From positions 1,612,001 through 1,676,000 of the forward strand of contig NC_017025.1 of assembly GCF_000455605.1 (NCBI RefSeq): DNA of 64,000 nt. Direction: 5' to 3'. Both the position numbers and the translations under genes were made by a program. Below, piece after piece: positions 54,808 through 64,000 of this stretch (the stretch's first letter is position 1; every line of letters begins with the position of its first letter). The notes below the pieces were generated by a model, which had not been told where the DNA came from, did not search any database, and saw only the letters and a list, made by a program, of their open reading frames with translations. Origin of the DNA: Flavobacterium indicum GPTSA100-9 = DSM 17447 (lineage in GTDB: Bacteria > Bacteroidota > Bacteroidia > Flavobacteriales > Flavobacteriaceae).

Positions 54808-54838
54808 AAAAATGCCACTTTCGTGGCATTTGCTTTTA
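54808..54838 (+). terminator. Terminator after the toxin-antitoxin operon
   Basis: A perfect 9-bp stem AAATGCCAC/GTGGCATTT (54810-54818 with 54823-54831), loop TTTC, is followed by a T-rich stretch. Confidence 0.8.
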
Positions 54839-54926
54839 TTGTTTAGTTTAAAGTTATTAAATTATTCGCAAAAAATAAAGCAAAATTTTAACATTTATTA
54901 TTTGCTAAAACCATAGTTATCTGGTG

Positions 54927-55187
54927 CTATTGCTTCTTTAGTTTTTTATTTATCACCATTGTCAAATAACTGATTACAGAAATAATACAGATATTCCAAA
55001 AAACACTCATTAAGCCCATAAAACCATGATGTGTATCATTTCTTGTTTCAAATTGATAATACATTGTAGGAAATCCAATTGTATATCCAAAATTAAATGG
55101 AGGTAAACCGTATTTCAAACTTATTAAGTAAAAAACACTTAAATATATTAATGTAACAAATAGTAAAAATTTAAAATAACTTTTCAT
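54927..55187 (-). CDS. Small membrane protein, probable immunity protein of tip A
   Basis: This 86-residue protein has two hydrophobic helices (about 5-24 and 60-80). It starts 3 bp after the stop of the main RHS tip. The position suggests immunity; no family is recognised. Confidence 0.65.
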   Translation of the reverse strand: MKSYFKFLLFVTLIYLSVFYLISLKYGLPPFNFGYTIGFPTMYYQFETRNDTHHGFMGLMSVFWNICIISVISYLTMVINKKLKKQ

Positions 55188-55190
55188 GCC

Positions 55191-56186
55191 TTATTTTTTT
55201 GGATTACTTTTAACTGTTGGATTACCATACACTTCTTTTTCAGTATTTTGACCTCTTGTATATAAAAACATTGGTAAAACTTGATTGGTTTCATCATCAA
55301 AACTTCTTAAATAAACATCTTGATTTGTAAAAAATGCTTTATCAACTTCACCTTTTGTGGTTTCCATTCCAATTGCAGGACCTGAATTGCCTGCTGTATG
55401 CTTGACCTGAGTATTAATATTGAAAAATTGTTCTGCCCAAGAAGCAGAATTACACCCATAAAAAGTCGCAATACTATTATCTTTATTAAAATTAAAATCT
55501 ACTGCACCCCAATTTTCCTTACTCATTTGACCTCTTTCAGTTATTGTCATTCCGGGCTCTTTACTTAAATCTTTAGAATTATCTTCATAATAACCACCAA
55601 TTGGTCCATCTCCTGCGCTATGAGAAAAAACAGCTAATTCTAAAGTCTGTCCAAAACCTTCTTTTTTTGCTTTAGCAAGTTCACTTGCTACATTTGATTT
55701 AAGATTTCCTAAATTGTCATCTGTTATTACTATTAATTTATCATGAGGATTATTCTTTTTTATCTGTTCGATTCTAGTATCTGCTGCAGCATTTATTAAC
55801 GCACCTCCACCTAAATTCAAAACAATGCGCACGCCTCTTTTCGGAGGGTCTTTTGGTTCACGTCCATCAGGATCAACTAAATTTATAGGATTATTCATTG
55901 TATAGCAGTACGGCGACCAGCTTGGATATTTCTCCGCTAGTGGGTCAACACTTAACCACAGACTCGTGCGTGGGTTGTAGTATCTTGCTCCGTAATAATA
56001 CCATCCTGTTTCATCGTCTAGTTCTTTACCGTTAAATTTATACCTATTGGTATAATCTCCTGTATAACTATGTTGTTCCATCATCGTTTCTCCGAATGGT
56101 AAATTTAAGAAAAATTGATAAGGATTTCCATAAGTATCCGATAAAAATGTTCCTGTTCCTAAATGGTCGCTATGGTAATAATACAT
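55191..56186 (-). CDS. C-terminal part of the main RHS gene: shell end and toxin tip A
   Basis: This is the same reading frame as the large RHS gene and is cut off from it only by TAA 56382-56384; the frame is open back to 56381. From 56186 it reads MYYYHSDHLGTGTFLSD, an intact RHS core, up to INLVDPDGREPKD. The tip (about 210 residues) has LAVFSHSAGDGP and ATFYGCNSAS, a spaced His and Cys that recall caspase-like (clan CD) peptidases; this is inference. Unless the stop is read through, the tip can only be made from an internal start such as 56186. Confidence 0.75.
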   Translation of the reverse strand: MYYYHSDHLGTGTFLSDTYGNPYQFFLNLPFGETMMEQHSYTGDYTNRYKFNGKELDDETGWYYYGARYYNPRTSLWLSVDPLAEKYPSWSPYCYTMNNPINLVDPDGREPKDPPKRGVRIVLNLGGGALINAAADTRIEQIKKNNPHDKLIVITDDNLGNLKSNVASELAKAKKEGFGQTLELAVFSHSAGDGPIGGYYEDNSKDLSKEPGMTITERGQMSKENWGAVDFNFNKDNSIATFYGCNSASWAEQFFNINTQVKHTAGNSGPAIGMETTKGEVDKAFFTNQDVYLRSFDDETNQVLPMFLYTRGQNTEKEVYGNPTVKSNPKK

Positions 56187-56381
56187 TTCTACATAAGTAG
56201 GCGCAGCTTGTATTTGTTGCTCTGCTACTTTTTCTGTATTATTTTCTATTGGTTGATCTGTTTTCTTATAGTCCTTATATTGTACTTTGACTTTCTTTTT
56301 TGAAGACGATGAATCTTTTCCTAAATAATAATTAAAATCAGCAATTTGTTTGGCTTTTAAATCATCAAAACTAGTTGCGCT

Positions 56382-59300
56382 TTAGGTTTTATTTTTCTCA
56401 CTTAAGTTATTTGGCGCTGCTAAAAGTAAATTATTTTCTTCAAAGATACTAACATGTTGTTCACCATATCTTGAAACTACACGTTGTGTACCATTAAAGT
56501 AATGTTTACTATAGTGTTGATTGGCATCAATAACAACATAAGGACTAACATAAGTTGTATATAATCCCATTGTAGCAGATACTCCATCTATTTGACCATT
56601 CTCGAAAACTGATTCAACCTCTGAACTTGCTTTTAAGACACGCTCACCTGCTGCATCATATATATAATGTTGCATCAATTGTTCATTATCATAAACTACT
56701 CTCAATCGATTAAATTCATCCCAATACATTCTTCTGTAGCTACTATCATTCTGATTTTGTATCATATTACCATTACTATCATACTTAAAATACTCTGAAG
56801 TATTATTTTCCACATTTGTAATTCTAATTACTTTATGTGAACCATTTTGATAGTCATAATTATTGGTATAACTATTGTCATAAATTGGCATATATCCATG
56901 CGAAGTATGTAATTGTCGTTTTTTAACAATACCATGAGTAGTATTGTAAACCATTGAAGTATTATATGCCTTTCTATTAAAACCAGTACCTCTTGAAATA
57001 AAACCTTCAAAATTACCCTCCGCGTATGTTAACCTATTTAAATTATCATATTCATATTTATTATGATATACACCACCCATTTTATTTCCTGTATTGTAGG
57101 TAGCCAAATTATCAATATTTATAACATTACCAACTTTATCATAGCTATAATTATTGCTAAACATATTTTGTCCGTTTGCCGTTTTTACATTTAAATTTTG
57201 CAAACGTCTCTGCGCTGGACTATAGGTATAAAATGTTTCTGTATTATTACCATACTTCATATAGGTTTTTTGCTCAAAATAATCATAATCAATTTGTTTA
57301 ATATAATCATATCCTTCTTCATTAAGTAAAGTTGACATTCTATTTAAATTACCTCCTAAATTATAATAGTATTCCACTTTTTCTCCATCAGGATAAGTTA
57401 ATTCTTGAATACGATTAAAACTATCATAATTGAATTTTGTAATAAAGACACGTGTAGGCAAGTTTGGAGCTACAATTGTTCTTTTAATTCCATTAGTTTC
57501 TCCCATATTACCATATGAAAATTCTTGCTTACCAGTAGCATCATTTTGTTCAATAATTTTACCTGCACTATTACCACTAGTTGACGATCCGTAACTATAA
57601 GTTACGTTAGCAATATTATCTATACCAGATAAATCTGGAAATTTAATTTGTATTATTCTATTAATATCATAAGTATATTCTATAGATTTGTTTTGTGCTA
57701 TCAAATTAGCTGTTTGCAATCTAACCAAATTACTAGCTACGTCATAAATATATTTAGTTGTACCGTTATCTGGATGATTGACTTGTATTTTTCTTCCTGC
57801 TAAATCATAAATATATGAAGTACTAATATTTTGATCATCAGTGTAAGACGTTAATTGTCCAATAGCATCATAATTAAATTTCGTTTTTATAGTACCTGCA
57901 TTCAATGTAGAAATATTTCTACCATTAATATCAGTAAACGTTTCATTAATTAATTGCGCACTTGCATTTTGATCCACAATACTTTTCGTTTTAAATGATA
58001 AAATTCCAAAAGGATCATTTTCAATACTAAAACTCATAGTGCTTACATTACCCTCCATATCTATAGTTTTAGTTGTTCTGTCTAAAACATCATACTCAAC
58101 TTCATTAAATGAAGTGTTTGGAGTTGCCGCTTGATTAATCAAATAATTTATTGTTTCATCTTTACCTTCACTTCTTGGTTGATATGTTTTAATTACCCTA
58201 CCTCGAATATCCTTAGTTACATAACCTGAAACAGACATTTGTTGCTCGTATTCAGGCAATTGTGAAGTTCCTATATTAACTTCAATATCCTTTTTAACTT
58301 GAATATTACTACCTAAACCATCAACAAAATTTATTGTCTCAATTGGATCCGTTGGATGTTGTGCATCATAATGCTTTGTTACAGCAAAAGGTATAAAATT
58401 AGTTGTTGATACAAAACTATCTAATTCATTAGCTTCAACTTGTGAGTACGTTGGCATATACTCAAATGCAATAGTGTAAGGATCTGTATTTCCAGCTTCT
58501 TTTGGTGCAATTATTTTAATTAAACGTCCAAGGTTATCATAAGTATAATTTATTTCATTACCAGTTATATCGGTACTTTTTAATACAGTGTCAAAATTAT
58601 AATCATAAAGAGTAGAAGAATGATAACCAAAAGCATCTTCAACACCTATCAAATATTTATTAAGTATATTATCATAAGTATAAGTATAAGTCATTTGACC
58701 AAAACTTGTAGAAGGACCTGAAATAGTTTTTAAATTACCATAAGCATCGTAAGTCATATTGGTTATTGCAAAATCAGTACTATTCAATTTACTCTTTAAA
58801 GACAAAATTGCTCCTGTATTTGCATTCACATTAGTTATTTCTCGTTCTCTTACTAAATTGGCGAATGTACCACCTGTAAATACTTGTATTTTTTTAGGAA
58901 TAGTAATAAGGTTATTATTTAAACCTGTTTGGTAGCTTATTACCGATTTATAATCATCATTTGAATTTGTAATATCTCCCTTATTGATATACTCTTCAAC
59001 TCTACCATAACCATCATATTTAAATTCAATTTCGGAAGTTAATGGTGTTGAACCAAATTCATAAACTTTTTTAACTGTTTTTGTCAAAAGTACCCCCGCT
59101 TGTCTTCGACCTTCTTTTCCTCCAACATCAAAATTTAAAGAATAAGTACCATTTATATCTAATAACCCACTAGAATTAGTAGCTTTTACTTGATACGTGT
59201 TTTCTGTTTTAGAATATAACTCAGAAACATTGTTGGAAACTTTATAAACTGCACTTTCTTTTACTAATCCTTCTAAGAAATAACTAGAATTATGATATTT

Positions 59301-62300
59301 TACTACCGATTTTCTTGTAGTATATGCATCTAAAACTTCATGAGTTTCAACTGTTTCATAACCATAAAACGAACGCTCTCTTCTATCGTATTTACCTTTT
59401 TCATACTTAAATGTTTTAGTGAAACTGTCAACTCCATCGTTTACCAAATCTCTTCCATCATTAACAGTAACTGAAGACATTGCCCATTTTGCATGTGGAT
59501 TATCAAAACTTACAGGTTGAACTGCATAATCCACTGTAAAACTACCCCCTAATGGATTAATTACTGTTTTAAGTTTATTGGTTCTACCAACTCTCGATTT
59601 ATATACAGTAATTGAATTATCATTATTTTGAACATAATCAATGAAACCATCAGCATTCATATCTCTAAATTCTTTGTTGTTTTCTGAAATTGATAAGTTT
59701 GCACTACCTCCTATTGTAAAACCTGCTTTAAAATACACTAACGGAATTGGTATAACAAACCATCCTATTGGAATCCATAAATAAAAAATACATCTACCCC
59801 AAAATTTTGAAAAACTTCCTTGCGCAGAAAGGGATGTTAATTTATTATTATTTAACATACTTAGAAGTGGTGAAATAGTATCATATTTAATACTTAATGG
59901 AGTATCTGAAAATTTATTCCCTAAATTAAATCTCACAGAAGCAGTTGCTGTATCATACGTCAATAAATCAGGTAATGAATCACCATTTAAATCAATAAAA
60001 AAGTTATTTGTATTACCTGAAGTTGAAGACATCCCTACAGAAACTGAAAAAGGAATATTTCCATTTCCAGAAAAACCAATGTTGATAGATGGGGCATTTA
60101 ATGGAGAAGGCTTAGACAAAACAGGAGATACATAATTAAAATTCTCATTTGATAAACTAAATGAATTTCCATAATTAAATTTAATTTTATTACCGCTTTC
60201 CACATTAAAAATATCAACTAATCCATCACCATTTATATCAATAAAAGATTGATTTTCAGAATTATTACCTCCAAGATTCAAACTTAATCCTAACCCTGCA
60301 GAAAAAGTTGGCTTACCATTATCTTGTTTTTTTGTTTTAGTACCACCTCTTCCAGCAATAGGAAATTCACGACTTAAACCCATTGCATAGTTATCATTAC
60401 TTGATGCATTTGTAATTCCAAAGGCCGAATTCAAATCTCTATGACCTCCTGTCATTGCTGTTCTGTAAAATGAATTTGTAGTTAAGACATCTGGATATCT
60501 ATCTCCATTTATATCAATAAAATCTGATAATAAATTACTATATCTTGAATTACTTTTTGAGGCATTAATAGAACCATAACCAGCTGAATAAGAGACCGCG
60601 ACACTACGATGCTCTTTATTTACTCCAAACATTCCTGTAAATAAATTTGGTTGTAATGGTTCACTTTCATCTCCTTCGCTTCCAAAGTAATCCTCAGGAA
60701 AATAACCATTTTCACCACTTCCGCAATTAACAGAATCAACTTGAGAATATTCATTATCAAAAACACAAACCCATCTTCTAGTATTATTTTGATCAAGCTC
60801 AATCTTAGCAAACATTGACATAAATGCAAGACTAAAATTTAAATTACTCAAAACTGGATTATTTAATAAGTCCTCTGTAGTTTGCTCAACATTTCCAATA
60901 TTAATTGTACCATCAGCAGGTAAATTTAAAGTACCATTCATTGAACTATTTACACAATTTTCGTAAGCATTTGGATCTGCATAAATATCACAACCAGATA
61001 TTAAAAAATTTAATTGACTCTCATCAATAGTAAGGTCTAAAACATCTATAAGTTTACCATGAATATCAGAAGGAATATTTGTATTAGAATTAAAGCTAGA
61101 ATTATAAATAAATTGACCCCAGTTTCTATGCATCCCACCTAATCTATAATTTAAATTAGTATTTGGATAAATTAAAACTCTTCTAAAATCAGACAATGAA
61201 CTTGTGAGCTCTCCATTTGCAAACGCAGTTGAAGTACCAATAATAATATTAGCTGCATTAGGAATAAAATTAAAACCGCTAGTTATTGTCGCACAATTTA
61301 AATCATATGATACTTGATTCGTGTATTTATAAAATAAACTCAAATTTGTTTTATTATCAACATAATACTCAAAAGACAAACTAGGCAATTCAGTAGAGTT
61401 ATTTAAAACAAAAGCAATTGGTGTTTCATCATCAATAATATAATTTCCATTTACTATTGCAATTTTCCTTTTCCCTAAAAGAATACCATTTTTCTTTACA
61501 ACAAATGTAAAAAAACCATTATCAGATGATATAAATGAATATGGATTAGAAACGCTACTTGGAGAAATTGGTTTAACATAATATGTATTAGTACTACTTG
61601 TACCTTGATAATTTACACTTGTACATTTAAACTCATATTGAGTCTGTAAACTAGAACCTAGATTTCTAATATTAATATCATTAGCTTCTTGATATATTGT
61701 ATGTGTTGGTATTGCATACTTTATAAATCCATTTGGCGAAGAAGTATTAACTGGTGTAAATTCAAATTTTGGATACCAATTTTCATTATTCCAATTAACA
61801 TTCGAGTCAGAAATTACATCAAAATAAAAACCAATATTGGATTTACCATTTCCAATATTAAAATTTTGAATAATATTTTCGCCATACATTATAATATTTG
61901 TATTAGCAAAGTAATCGTATTCATACATTACCGATTCATTAACAACTGAACCTTGCTCATTATATTCTCTATATGTAATTTTAAATTTAACATCATCAGT
62001 TAAATTTAATGGAATATCTCCCCAGCTTATTTTTACATTTCCACTTTCTTCAATTAAAACTTCTCCATCATTTGAATCTAATTTGAAACCTTCTGAATGG
62101 TCATATACTTTAGTACTATATCCATTTGCATCCAAATACACATCATTACCAATATAATTAATTACTGGAGATGTCTGTAAAGTATCATTTTCAAAATCCG
62201 TATTTTTTCTAACTCTAAAAAAGAACTTTTGTCCTTTTTTGACAAACAAACCATTTGTATTATTTCCTAAAGGTGGATTATTTCCAGAATAATTTAAAAT

Positions 62301-64000
62301 AACAATATTATCAGATATAACTGAATTATTAAATTCCTTTAAATAGACTCTAAAAGGAATTGAGTTCGGTTCTGAAAATTGCGTTTCAATAGTATATAAT
62401 AATGAACTATTATTTGAAGTAGGATTAAAAGTTACATTATCAGAAATTGTAATATTACCATCAAATGGTGCTTCCCAAACTCTTACAATGTCATACTTTG
62501 TATAATCAAAATCATTTAACTCTTGTTCTGGATCAGGCAATTCTTCAGGTTGATAAACATCTGCCGTAATCAACATATTTGGTGTATTTTCAGAAGAAGT
62601 TTCAAAAGTATTTGCACCATTATTAAAATAAACTACACCATCCCTTACTATGTCAGGTAAATTATCACCATTACTGTCATTTAAATATATTGATGTTGTT
62701 TCCTTTGATTTAAATCTTTTTTTACCAACATATAAACCATAAAACATGAAATCAAAAGATTCCCCAAACATAGTTTTTGTTTTACCATTTGATTTATAAT
62801 ATTCGTTGATATTTTGTAATTCTATATCACTACCAAATGTTAACACTTCAGAACTGAGTCTTGGTTGATAATATAATTTATTATTTTTTTTAAACAATAT
62901 GTCATCTAAACCGTCACCATTGATATCTGAAAAAGTTACCTTTCCTTTACTTTTTTGATATGATTCTCCAAAAGGCACACCAATAGTAAATGATCTATTA
63001 GGTTTGTTCGTTTTATAAAACGGCCATTCTAAACCTATTGCCGGTCTTACATCCCAACTAAACTCTGTTTTTTGGCTAGTATTTAAATAACTTGGATTAA
63101 AATCTATCAAATAATCAGGATTAATATTGGGTAAAGATTCTTCCCTTGACTTTTCAAAAAGAATGTCATTAGCTATATCATCATAATAATCAAATGTATG
63201 TTCATAAAGATTGACACTATTATTATCTTGCTCTATAATTTTTTTTAATATAGTTTTTTCAAATTTACCTAAAACATAATCAAGCTTGTAACTTCTAATT
63301 TGATTATTGTTATAAGAAACCTTAATTTTGTCAAGTTTAAAAGGTGTAATTTGTTTTAACCCTAATTTTGTAAAAACTGAAATATCAGGTCTAGTAATAG
63401 AACTTTCATTAATAAAATCGACACAATATACACCATCTGAACCATTATGTCCAGTATATTTAATACTACTAAGATTATAAACTAAACCTCCATTCAAGTT
63501 TTCATTAACTCCATTACCATCTGAATAAATTTGTTTATTATAATAATAATTTATAGTATTTCCATTAACATCTTCAACCCTGTATAAAGACCAATGCACA
63601 ATATTATTTTGATCATTTTTAATTACTGCATTAGGCTCTACATTATCTTTTCCTCCATACCAGCTAACAGTTCCATCAGTTGAGGTAACTTTCCAAATAT
63701 AATTTGTTGGATTTTGTCCTTTTCTTTCAATTTTGGCAAAACCACCTTGTTTCCTTGTAGTAAATTGTTTTTCAATTGTCCCTCTAACTTGCGGAATAGT
63801 TTGATAAACTCCATTAAATAAGATGTGTCTATTTGGCATCCAATCTTCATAAACAATTTTTGAAAGCCTAACTTTCGGATACATTAACTGTTCCCCATTA
63901 ATCATATATATTTCTGACTCGTTTGTTGAATCAAATGTTGGCACACCCCATCTTGTATCTAATGTTATCGCTGGTGTACTTATTCCCCAACCTTCACCTA
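56382..64000 (-). CDS. SpvB/TcdB/RHS protein (TcB-TcC-like), 5' partial, ended by a premature TAA
   Basis: The frame enters from the right edge, reading GEGWGISTPAITLDTRWGVP, the SpvB N-terminal pattern. FG-GAP/VCBS-like repeats follow, such as FSDINGDGLDDIL, FIDINGDRYPDVL and FRDMNADGFIDYV (near 337, 1140 and 1421 counted from 63944). Then come a TcdB-middle-like part (GGSFTVDYAVQP) and RHS repeats (YDLAGRKIQVNHPDNG, YDAAGERVL). These TcB/TcC-type proteins form a hollow shell around a toxin tip. The stop at 56382-56384 falls before the core motif, so the product lacks the shell end and tip. The true start is outside the window. Confidence 0.85.
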   Translation of the reverse strand, partial: GEGWGISTPAITLDTRWGVPTFDSTNESEIYMINGEQLMYPKVRLSKIVYEDWMPNRHILFNGVYQTIPQVRGTIEKQFTTRKQGGFAKIERKGQNPTNYIWKVTSTDGTVSWYGGKDNVEPNAVIKNDQNNIVHWSLYRVEDVNGNTINYYYNKQIYSDGNGVNENLNGGLVYNLSSIKYTGHNGSDGVYCVDFINESSITRPDISVFTKLGLKQITPFKLDKIKVSYNNNQIRSYKLDYVLGKFEKTILKKIIEQDNNSVNLYEHTFDYYDDIANDILFEKSREESLPNINPDYLIDFNPSYLNTSQKTEFSWDVRPAIGLEWPFYKTNKPNRSFTIGVPFGESYQKSKGKVTFSDINGDGLDDILFKKNNKLYYQPRLSSEVLTFGSDIELQNINEYYKSNGKTKTMFGESFDFMFYGLYVGKKRFKSKETTSIYLNDSNGDNLPDIVRDGVVYFNNGANTFETSSENTPNMLITADVYQPEELPDPEQELNDFDYTKYDIVRVWEAPFDGNITISDNVTFNPTSNNSSLLYTIETQFSEPNSIPFRVYLKEFNNSVISDNIVILNYSGNNPPLGNNTNGLFVKKGQKFFFRVRKNTDFENDTLQTSPVINYIGNDVYLDANGYSTKVYDHSEGFKLDSNDGEVLIEESGNVKISWGDIPLNLTDDVKFKITYREYNEQGSVVNESVMYEYDYFANTNIIMYGENIIQNFNIGNGKSNIGFYFDVISDSNVNWNNENWYPKFEFTPVNTSSPNGFIKYAIPTHTIYQEANDINIRNLGSSLQTQYEFKCTSVNYQGTSSTNTYYVKPISPSSVSNPYSFISSDNGFFTFVVKKNGILLGKRKIAIVNGNYIIDDETPIAFVLNNSTELPSLSFEYYVDNKTNLSLFYKYTNQVSYDLNCATITSGFNFIPNAANIIIGTSTAFANGELTSSLSDFRRVLIYPNTNLNYRLGGMHRNWGQFIYNSSFNSNTNIPSDIHGKLIDVLDLTIDESQLNFLISGCDIYADPNAYENCVNSSMNGTLNLPADGTINIGNVEQTTEDLLNNPVLSNLNFSLAFMSMFAKIELDQNNTRRWVCVFDNEYSQVDSVNCGSGENGYFPEDYFGSEGDESEPLQPNLFTGMFGVNKEHRSVAVSYSAGYGSINASKSNSRYSNLLSDFIDINGDRYPDVLTTNSFYRTAMTGGHRDLNSAFGITNASSNDNYAMGLSREFPIAGRGGTKTKKQDNGKPTFSAGLGLSLNLGGNNSENQSFIDINGDGLVDIFNVESGNKIKFNYGNSFSLSNENFNYVSPVLSKPSPLNAPSINIGFSGNGNIPFSVSVGMSSTSGNTNNFFIDLNGDSLPDLLTYDTATASVRFNLGNKFSDTPLSIKYDTISPLLSMLNNNKLTSLSAQGSFSKFWGRCIFYLWIPIGWFVIPIPLVYFKAGFTIGGSANLSISENNKEFRDMNADGFIDYVQNNDNSITVYKSRVGRTNKLKTVINPLGGSFTVDYAVQPVSFDNPHAKWAMSSVTVNDGRDLVNDGVDSFTKTFKYEKGKYDRRERSFYGYETVETHEVLDAYTTRKSVVKYHNSSYFLEGLVKESAVYKVSNNVSELYSKTENTYQVKATNSSGLLDINGTYSLNFDVGGKEGRRQAGVLLTKTVKKVYEFGSTPLTSEIEFKYDGYGRVEEYINKGDITNSNDDYKSVISYQTGLNNNLITIPKKIQVFTGGTFANLVREREITNVNANTGAILSLKSKLNSTDFAITNMTYDAYGNLKTISGPSTSFGQMTYTYTYDNILNKYLIGVEDAFGYHSSTLYDYNFDTVLKSTDITGNEINYTYDNLGRLIKIIAPKEAGNTDPYTIAFEYMPTYSQVEANELDSFVSTTNFIPFAVTKHYDAQHPTDPIETINFVDGLGSNIQVKKDIEVNIGTSQLPEYEQQMSVSGYVTKDIRGRVIKTYQPRSEGKDETINYLINQAATPNTSFNEVEYDVLDRTTKTIDMEGNVSTMSFSIENDPFGILSFKTKSIVDQNASAQLINETFTDINGRNISTLNAGTIKTKFNYDAIGQLTSYTDDQNISTSYIYDLAGRKIQVNHPDNGTTKYIYDVASNLVRLQTANLIAQNKSIEYTYDINRIIQIKFPDLSGIDNIANVTYSYGSSTSGNSAGKIIEQNDATGKQEFSYGNMGETNGIKRTIVAPNLPTRVFITKFNYDSFNRIQELTYPDGEKVEYYYNLGGNLNRMSTLLNEEGYDYIKQIDYDYFEQKTYMKYGNNTETFYTYSPAQRRLQNLNVKTANGQNMFSNNYSYDKVGNVINIDNLATYNTGNKMGGVYHNKYEYDNLNRLTYAEGNFEGFISRGTGFNRKAYNTSMVYNTTHGIVKKRQLHTSHGYMPIYDNSYTNNYDYQNGSHKVIRITNVENNTSEYFKYDSNGNMIQNQNDSSYRRMYWDEFNRLRVVYDNEQLMQHYIYDAAGERVLKASSEVESVFENGQIDGVSATMGLYTTYVSPYVVIDANQHYSKHYFNGTQRVVSRYGEQHVSIFEENNLLLAAPNNLSEKNKT

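Overview
The window is AT-rich chromosomal DNA of a member of the Bacteroidota, most likely Flavobacteriaceae (Flavobacterium or a close relative). This rests on the repeated promoter form TTG-N19/20-TAnnTTTG, weak or absent Shine-Dalgarno sites, flavobacterial conserved genes (a DUF4290-type protein, a START-like protein, a MurA with Asp in place of the catalytic Cys) and the general codon bias. No species is assigned.

Bases 1-26050 are core chromosome: the end of truA, an ABC exporter, lpdA, a P-type cation ATPase, an MlaE/MlaF/MlaD-type lipid transport operon, small conserved genes, glmM, an ACP-hydrolase-like gene overlapping a DNA-alkylation-repair gene, a CLC channel, an operon of an Lgt-like membrane protein with a radical SAM enzyme resembling the Tes/MJ0619 group, murA with two conserved genes, recQ-fmt, an HU protein, a YqgE protein, a class IV aminotransferase, and a tRNA-Met.

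An integrase begins 66 bp after the tRNA, directly at the T-tract of a terminator, and marks the start of accessory DNA. It is followed by a hipBA pair whose promoter lies inside a perfect 26-bp inverted repeat. Next comes a seven-gene cluster (29125-39316, minus strand) in the order hsdR, predicted membrane protein, P-loop ATPase, hsdS, deoxyinosine-type DNA glycosylase, stand-alone ComEC-like metallo-beta-lactamase-fold protein, hsdM. It looks like a type I restriction-modification system with four accessory genes inside it.

Bases 39721-64000 are a polymorphic-toxin region. A giant SpvB/TcdB/RHS protein gene enters from beyond the right edge. It is cut by one in-frame TAA at 56382-56384, after which the same frame continues through the end of the RHS shell and a toxin tip. 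A paralogous relic at 41530-41719 has CAA at that codon, so the stop is probably a recent C-to-T mutation. Four displaced RHS tip/immunity cassettes follow (class 3 lipase, HEVGH metallopeptidase, unknown, papain-like), separated by repeated spacers with terminators, plus two decayed RHS relics and a decayed REP-associated transposase. Between the main tip and the displaced tips sits a mobile module (48765-54804): CHC2 primase-helicase, a pair of tyrosine recombinases (one intact, one without two catalytic residues), an iteron-like repeat set, a long inverted repeat, an XRE regulator and a ParE-type toxin-antitoxin pair.

All functions are inferred by reading the sequence; no database search was run.
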